IMG/VR virus record: IMGVR_UViG_3300040801_003053
Coordinates: 1-64,000 of that record
Strand: one strand, 5' to 3'
DNA: 64,000 nt
Source of the DNA: a virus
Positions 60,160 through 64,000 of the stretch are shown in pieces. A model generated the notes under the pieces. That model searched no databases. It was not told where the DNA came from and worked only from the letters and a program-made list of their open reading frames with translations. The position numbers and the translations under genes are program-made. Each line of letters begins with the position of its first letter. Within the stretch, counting starts at the first letter, position 1.

Positions 60160-60192
60160 AAAAAGCCCCCTGTGTGGGCAGGGAGCTTTCAT
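60158..60192. terminator. Convergent bidirectional terminator
   Basis: AAAGCCCCCTG (60162-60172) pairs with CAGGGAGCTTT (60179-60189) with one mismatch and a TGTGGG loop. On the minus strand the stem is followed by seven T residues, so it is the better terminator for the leftward block. On the plus strand only three T residues follow. It lies between the rightward lysis genes and the leftward block. Confidence 0.8.
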
Positions 60193-60247
60193 CGCTTAAA
60201 AACTAATTTATGATAACAAAATTACTCTTATGAGAACTCAAATATAA

Positions 60248-60592
60248 TCAAAACATTGGACCGCTTAATCCTTCAAGCGGATTTTTTTTAACATCCTCCT
60301 TTGTTTTTTCTACCAAAACCTTCTTTTTTTCAGGTCGCTTAATGAGTCCCGTTTCATAGATTCTTTTGTAAAATAACCTGTACGCTATAAGGTGCGCATG
60401 ACCCAATTGGTTTTTGGTGATTTCTTCTCCAAAATTGACATACTCTTTTTCTCCTTTATAAGTTCCAAACAATCTTAAGCCCTTGTCCTTATCCAGCTCA
60501 GCCTGGACAACCAATTGCAATTCATTCAGGCAATAGCTGAATAAGGCAAGATCTTTTTTTGAAAACTTATAATTAAACTTTAGTTGGCTCAT
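60248..60592 (-). CDS. Unrecognised protein, 114 aa
   Basis: ATG at 60592 (MSQLKFNYKFSKKDLALFSYCLNEL) is preferred over an upstream in-frame start because the DnaA-like gene ends at 60573, leaving a 20-base overlap. The protein is helical and basic, with a Lys/Glu-rich C-terminal third (KRPEKKKVLVEKTKEDVKKN). No family is recognised. It is the last gene of the minus block before the terminator. Confidence 0.55.
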   Translation of the reverse strand: MSQLKFNYKFSKKDLALFSYCLNELQLVVQAELDKDKGLRLFGTYKGEKEYVNFGEEITKNQLGHAHLIAYRLFYKRIYETGLIKRPEKKKVLVEKTKEDVKKNPLEGLSGPMF

Positions 60593-61037
60593 CAAGTGCA
60601 AAAAGCATATTGTTGATTGATCTATCTGTTTCCAGTTTAAATTTCCGGAAAACAAGATCTGTTTCACATAAATTCTCAACCGTTTTACAATTATGAATAA
60701 CAGCTGCATGGTCATAATTATAGTAACAGCCAATGGTTTCCAGGCTCATACCTGATGTATATTTCTTTGCATAGAAATAAAATAAGGCTCTGGCCCATAC
60801 ATGCTCTCTTACTCTGCTTTTCATAGACAAAGTATCCCGATCCAAATTGGTTACTTTCTCCATAGCGTAATGAATATTGTCAAGCTTTAACTCAGCGCGG
60901 GTAAGCCGACGCAAATCCTTGATCATCTTTCGTTGTTTTTTCCAGAGCATATACTCTTCTTTGTTGATTTTAACTTCAAGAAATAAAAGATGCTCTTTTT
61001 CTGTTTTATCCGATAAGTCAATATTTGTAATTATCAT
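60573..61037 (-). CDS. DnaA domain IV-like DNA-binding protein, 154 aa
   Basis: Residues 69-125 match the DnaA C-terminal helix-turn-helix domain: SRVREHVWARALFYFYAKK, then SLETIGCYYNYDHAAVIHN, where D109-H110-x-x-V-x-H115 parallels DnaA RDHSTVxHA, the DnaA-box-reading part. The AAA+ ATPase and domain I are absent; the first 68 residues are charged helices. It could bind DnaA-box-like sites to start or block replication, or compete with host DnaA. DnaA-domain proteins occur in Bacteroidota phages. It is coupled to the next gene by ATGA. Confidence 0.75.
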   Translation of the reverse strand: MIITNIDLSDKTEKEHLLFLEVKINKEEYMLWKKQRKMIKDLRRLTRAELKLDNIHYAMEKVTNLDRDTLSMKSRVREHVWARALFYFYAKKYTSGMSLETIGCYYNYDHAAVIHNCKTVENLCETDLVFRKFKLETDRSINNMLFALDEPTKV

Positions 61038-61690
61038 TCTGTTTGTTTTAAGTGATTGATTTTCTCTTTTTGCTGTTGCACAAACTGGTCCAACGATCTT
61101 GTTTCAAAATTGATTTTCCTTAACTGTCGGCCTCCATCGGTAAAGTAATATCTCTGAGGAACAAAAGTGGTAATGAACTTTGAACTCTTTGCACCGCCGC
61201 CGGCCGCCGGCACAGGAATAAACTTTTCAATGTAAATCCCTTGATTCTGCCACAACAATCTTTGCTTGTAAACAAAGGTGTAAGCTGACGATACTTTGCC
61301 CCCACGTTGCCTTACATTTGATCCTGGCTTTGTATCCATCCGGGTAATGATCTCTCCTTGATCATTCCTTTGTGCATAGAAATGAGGAACGCCATAAGGC
61401 AAAGGCTTTGGATCATGAGCAGAGATTTCGTCAAAAAATATGTGTCTGGCTTTCTCTTCCCAATAGATAATAAAATCATAGGTATAATTTAGCTCAGGAA
61501 ACAAATTGAAGTCCTCTGGCACATTATCCAAACGTTTGTAATGTTTCATACGTTCATAAGGAATTGCGTCTGCGACAACGAGTGTTTCAGGTTCTCGTAT
61601 AAAACTTCTGATCCACCCTTTGTTTTGAAGCTCCGTCCAATACCATCGCGTGTACATTTCAAATGTATTCTCTGTGGTGCTTTTTGCCAT
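61034..61690 (-). CDS. Unrecognised protein, 218 aa
   Basis: ATG at 61690 (MAKSTTENTFEMYTRWYWTELQNKG) is taken rather than a TTG twelve codons upstream inside the hairpin. The protein is aromatic and basic, with repeated acidic-aromatic strands (YTYDFIIYWEEKARHIFFDEI). A Y-D-F...FFDEI arrangement superficially resembles small PD-(D/E)xK nucleases, but no clear catalytic triad is visible. The C-terminal part contains GIYIEKFIP and a coiled tail. It lies beside the DnaA-like gene, suggesting DNA metabolism. Confidence 0.55.
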   Translation of the reverse strand: MAKSTTENTFEMYTRWYWTELQNKGWIRSFIREPETLVVADAIPYERMKHYKRLDNVPEDFNLFPELNYTYDFIIYWEEKARHIFFDEISAHDPKPLPYGVPHFYAQRNDQGEIITRMDTKPGSNVRQRGGKVSSAYTFVYKQRLLWQNQGIYIEKFIPVPAAGGGAKSSKFITTFVPQRYYFTDGGRQLRKINFETRSLDQFVQQQKEKINHLKQTE

Positions 61691-61694
61691 ATTT

Positions 61695-61760
61695 AAAAAA
61701 ATATGCCCCGCTTTGTTGCCAAACAAATCATGTTAATAATAATTACCATGAACGCGGGGC
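61695..61760 (-). promoter_or_regulatory. Attenuator-like hairpin before 61690 gene
   Basis: On the minus strand GCCCCGC (61760-61754) pairs with GCGGGGC (61711-61705) across a 42-base A/T-rich loop, followed by a T-run (61701-61695) only five bases before the ATG at 61690. The layout echoes the terminator hairpin before terL. It may limit transcription into this gene. Confidence 0.45.
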
Positions 61761-61768
61761 TGATTAAA

Positions 61769-62560
61769 CTATTTGTATTTTAAATCTGATGAGGGCTTGA
61801 ACAGGTTTGGATCACCTTCAACATCGGAAACCTCGTCAATAGCCTCTACCGTATAACTCGGTCGAGTACGGGAAATATCCCCTTTGACATAAGCCTCCAT
61901 CTGTAATGACTTGAACAATTCCTGGCTGGCATCATAATCACTTGCCAACAGGCCAAAGATCATTTTGTTTTTACCGAAAGTGAATCGTTGCATTTTATCA
62001 TTTCCAAAATGTTCAACAAGCAAAACATCGTTTTTGACCGTTGTTCCGAAAATTGCCTGAATGATTTTAATCATATTCCATGGCAAAGTTGACGTTTTTA
62101 CAGCAAGCTCTTCTTTGGCAACATACTCTTTCAGGTAATTTTCGTAATGCTCCATAGCATCCCTTTCCTGGTTATCATGGTTCCAGAAAGGGGCCACGTA
62201 AAACAGATCCTTTTTGATGCCTCGAGAATTAATCTCAATGTAGGATTTACCTTGAACATGATCGATGACTTCCATATCGGTTGCCTTGACAAGCTCCTCC
62301 CAAAATTTAGGAGTGACAAAGCGCCCATCCAAATATTCAAGAACATCCAAACGCTTATGAAGATAATAATCCATTTCTTCCTCTTCATCATTGTTGCGTT
62401 GTATTTCAAACAACATTTTCAAATTGACTCCGACAATACTTTGAAGATCGGTTACGAAAGCATGATAATTGCTGACATAAATGTAGTCGCTAAAGAATAT
62501 GGTGTCGACACCCAGCTTGGTTGTGCCTTTCTGCATATTCGGGAATTTAATTACACTCAT
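61769..62560 (-). CDS. Unrecognised protein, 263 aa
   Basis: The protein begins MSVIKFPNMQKGTTKLGVDTIFFSDYIY. The central beta-rich region (NDVLLVEHFGNDKMQRFTFGKNKMIFGLLASDYDA) has the alternating pattern of sliding-clamp or single-strand-binding folds, but this is a weak impression. It is acidic overall. It is coupled by ATGA to its upstream gene and followed by the attenuator-like hairpin. A DNA-replication role is plausible from context. Confidence 0.6.
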   Translation of the reverse strand: MSVIKFPNMQKGTTKLGVDTIFFSDYIYVSNYHAFVTDLQSIVGVNLKMLFEIQRNNDEEEEMDYYLHKRLDVLEYLDGRFVTPKFWEELVKATDMEVIDHVQGKSYIEINSRGIKKDLFYVAPFWNHDNQERDAMEHYENYLKEYVAKEELAVKTSTLPWNMIKIIQAIFGTTVKNDVLLVEHFGNDKMQRFTFGKNKMIFGLLASDYDASQELFKSLQMEAYVKGDISRTRPSYTVEAIDEVSDVEGDPNLFKPSSDLKYK

Positions 62561-62826
62561 TTTTTAAGATTTAAAGATTGAACAATTTCTCGCAAGAAGT
62601 CTTCCCAACGGGCAAATTCTTTGGCGTACCCATTAAGATCGACTGTTTTATTGCTACTACGTTTTAAGGTAGAGATCCTCCAAAGGGCATTTTCAACTTT
62701 TGAGAAGTACCCTTCATTGGTGAAAGTTTCTTCTCCTTTTTTACTCTTGCCTCTGCGTTGTACCGTAAAATTGCGTTCGTCAATATAGATACGGTACGGT
62801 TCTAATAATTTGTCTTCGATAATCAT
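62557..62826 (-). CDS. Small unrecognised protein, 89 aa
   Basis: ATG at 62826 (MIIEDKLLEPYRIYIDERNFTVQRRG) overlaps the upstream stop as ATGA and is preferred over an upstream in-frame start within the neighbour. It is a compact alpha/beta protein with a basic strand (VQRRGKSKKGEETFT) and a helical end (ENALWRISTLKRSS...). The opening pattern YRIYIDERNFTVQRR recalls small phage proteins of the DUF5405 kind, from memory. It stands between the recombination-type and replication-type genes. Confidence 0.6.
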   Translation of the reverse strand: MIIEDKLLEPYRIYIDERNFTVQRRGKSKKGEETFTNEGYFSKVENALWRISTLKRSSNKTVDLNGYAKEFARWEDFLREIVQSLNLKK

Positions 62827-63884
62827 TTTACTACAATATGTTTTGAAAGGTTTGTTACTACTTGATTCATCCACTTGCCAAGACCGGCATATGCGGCCAC
62901 AAGTTTAGGATCATTAAAAGTGTACTTCTCGGTGATTTCAATAAGCCCTTGAATCAGACCTTCAAGCTGTACCTGATCGTTGTCTGGCTTTGCTTGTTTA
63001 CGCTTTTCCAGAATGGTACTCATCACATCAGGCTTTTGTTGAAGCTCGGGAGTGTTTTTGACTATTTCCTCGCGATTCTTTTGAATACGCTCTTGAAACG
63101 TCAACTCTTTCTCTTCAATCTCTTTTTGATTTTGAGCAATGCGCTCTTCGAGTTTCTTCTGTTTTTCTTCTTCTAAGGCTCTTTCAGTGGCTCTGTTGGC
63201 TTTTGCCAATTCTGTCAGCTTCTCGAGCCTTTGAGCAAACAAGTCATCGCTAAGCTCATGTATCATACTTTCACGATCATACCCCAGTTCTTTGATCTCT
63301 TTCTCGTATGCCGACAATGTGAGATCGCGAACATCAGCGCGCTTGCGAAGCCTTTCAGCTTCTTTTTCTTTGTTAGCTCTTGCCTCAGCTGCCAACTGCA
63401 TATCCTCCAAAAAGCCTTTCCAGTCCACTGGAGAGTATTTTGTGTAATCGGAATGTGTTGACCCTGGACGGAGATAAGGATTGATCTCAGACTCTCTAAA
63501 AGATTGAAGTTTTGCAAGACGCTCCTCTTCAATCTTTTTAGCATGATCTTCAATCTTTTTCAGCTTTCCTTCAACTTCCTGGCTTACGTCACGTTGAGCC
63601 TTACGGAAAGCGTCAATGTACTTTTTCTTCTCAAAGTATGGAGCTGCCAATTTTTTATGCAACTTATCCGTTGCTGTACGGATCTCCACAAACTTCAATC
63701 GTAAAGCTTTTGCTTCCTTGCTGGCTTCAGGATTTTCAGGGTCAAGGGTTAATACTTGCTCAAATTTTGGCTTGAGTTCTTTCATCAATTTTACAGATTC
63801 TCCAAACTCAGATTGAATTTCATGAGCAAATTCTTCTGTTACTGCGTAATCTTTGATAGGGACGATTAATGCTTCTGTTTTCAT
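62823..63884 (-). CDS. DUF1351-like coiled-coil phage recombination-region protein, 353 aa
   Basis: The protein (MKTEALIVPIKDYAVTEEFAHEI) has long charged helices (KAEVEGKLKKIEDHAKKIEEERL; LEEEKQKKLEERIAQNQKEIEEKELTF) with a RLKFVEIRTATDKLHKKLAAPYFEKKK segment near residues 65-95, the pattern of DUF1351 proteins that accompany RecT/ERF-type recombinases and single-strand-binding genes. ATG at 63884 is two codons downstream of an alternative. It probably acts with a recombinase outside the window. Function within the family is not established. Confidence 0.62.
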   Translation of the reverse strand: MKTEALIVPIKDYAVTEEFAHEIQSEFGESVKLMKELKPKFEQVLTLDPENPEASKEAKALRLKFVEIRTATDKLHKKLAAPYFEKKKYIDAFRKAQRDVSQEVEGKLKKIEDHAKKIEEERLAKLQSFRESEINPYLRPGSTHSDYTKYSPVDWKGFLEDMQLAAEARANKEKEAERLRKRADVRDLTLSAYEKEIKELGYDRESMIHELSDDLFAQRLEKLTELAKANRATERALEEEKQKKLEERIAQNQKEIEEKELTFQERIQKNREEIVKNTPELQQKPDVMSTILEKRKQAKPDNDQVQLEGLIQGLIEITEKYTFNDPKLVAAYAGLGKWMNQVVTNLSKHIVVK

Positions 63885-63886
63885 TA

Positions 63887-64000
63887 TCAAATGTTTTTAA
63901 GGGTGTTTATTAAAGTGAATGCTTCTGCGTATTTTTCTTTGAACCAATCTCCGCGAGGAATAAGCAATCGAACTAACGAATACATTTCATTGAATGTATC
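63887..64000 (-). CDS. C-terminal end of a gene running past the window edge
   Basis: The minus-strand frame ending in TGA at 63889-63887 reads DTFNEMYSLVRLLIPRGDWFKEKYAEAFTLINTLKNI and is open to the right edge. The TGA lies 2 bases before the next gene's ATG, so it belongs to the same operon. The start and most of the protein are outside the window, so no identity can be given. Confidence 0.6.
   Translation of the reverse strand, partial: DTFNEMYSLVRLLIPRGDWFKEKYAEAFTLINTLKNI

Noticed and set aside
1-64000. tRNA genes, CRISPR array, integrase or attachment site
   Set aside because: Nothing resembling these was recognised by eye. The dense coding leaves few gaps, and tRNAs may well lie outside the window.

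Overview
The window is a stretch of a large tailed bacteriophage whose host is most likely a member of the Bacteroidota. Three signs point to that host. A textbook Bacteroidota-type promoter (TTTG, 20 nt, TAnnTTTG) lies at 5396-5427. Purine-rich Shine-Dalgarno sequences are largely absent in front of genes. Several proteins carry Flavobacteriia-style signal peptides. Gene order (TerL, portal, scaffold-like protein, capsid, ring-like tail proteins, a roughly 1500-residue muzzle-like protein, virion cargo proteins, giant virion RNA polymerase) and the RNA polymerase catalytic signature place it near the crAss-like phages (Crassvirales). That placement is an inference from layout and motifs, not from a database search. 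The protein-coding sequence reads cleanly with the standard code, with one debatable in-frame TAG at 8308-8310.

The genome is arranged as opposing transcription blocks. From 1 to 6829 (minus strand) lies a tightly packed operon of small, mostly unrecognised, probably early genes joined by ATGA-type overlaps. It contains a repeated gene-junction sequence, one HNH homing endonuclease, a control region with promoter- or operator-like inverted repeats, and a candidate short RNA. A divergent control region (6830-7027) separates it from the long plus-strand late block.

The plus strand from 7028 to 20344 holds packaging and head/neck genes: four small virion-type genes, TerL (8965), portal (11303), scaffold-like (13681), major capsid (14918), then five or six neck and tail-ring genes. 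From 20355 to 34469 there is a receptor-binding or depolymerase cassette: an S74-chaperoned fibre, a fibronectin type III protein, two beta-helix proteins and a lectin-like protein. Four of these, unusually, begin with Sec-type signal peptides. From 34511 to 36350 come six consecutive small membrane proteins. From 36787 to 58793 are an Ig-like tail protein, the muzzle-like protein, a small hydrophobic virion protein, a tail-lysozyme protein, another cargo protein and a 3761-residue giant. That giant combines a zinc-metallopeptidase motif (HEFSH) with a beta-prime-like RNA polymerase catalytic loop (DDDGDQ). A lysis cassette (M15-type peptidase, membrane protein, spanin-like protein) ends the block at 60159, followed by a terminator.

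From 60248 to the right edge (minus strand) lies a second convergent block of DNA-metabolism-type genes: a DnaA domain IV-like protein without the ATPase, several unrecognised genes, and a DUF1351-like coiled-coil protein of the kind found in phage recombination cassettes. The probable programme is that the virion polymerase is injected, transcribes early genes from phage-specific sites, and the host-type polymerase later reads the late block. This scheme is inferred from what is known of crAss-like phages. No tRNA gene, integrase or CRISPR array was seen.
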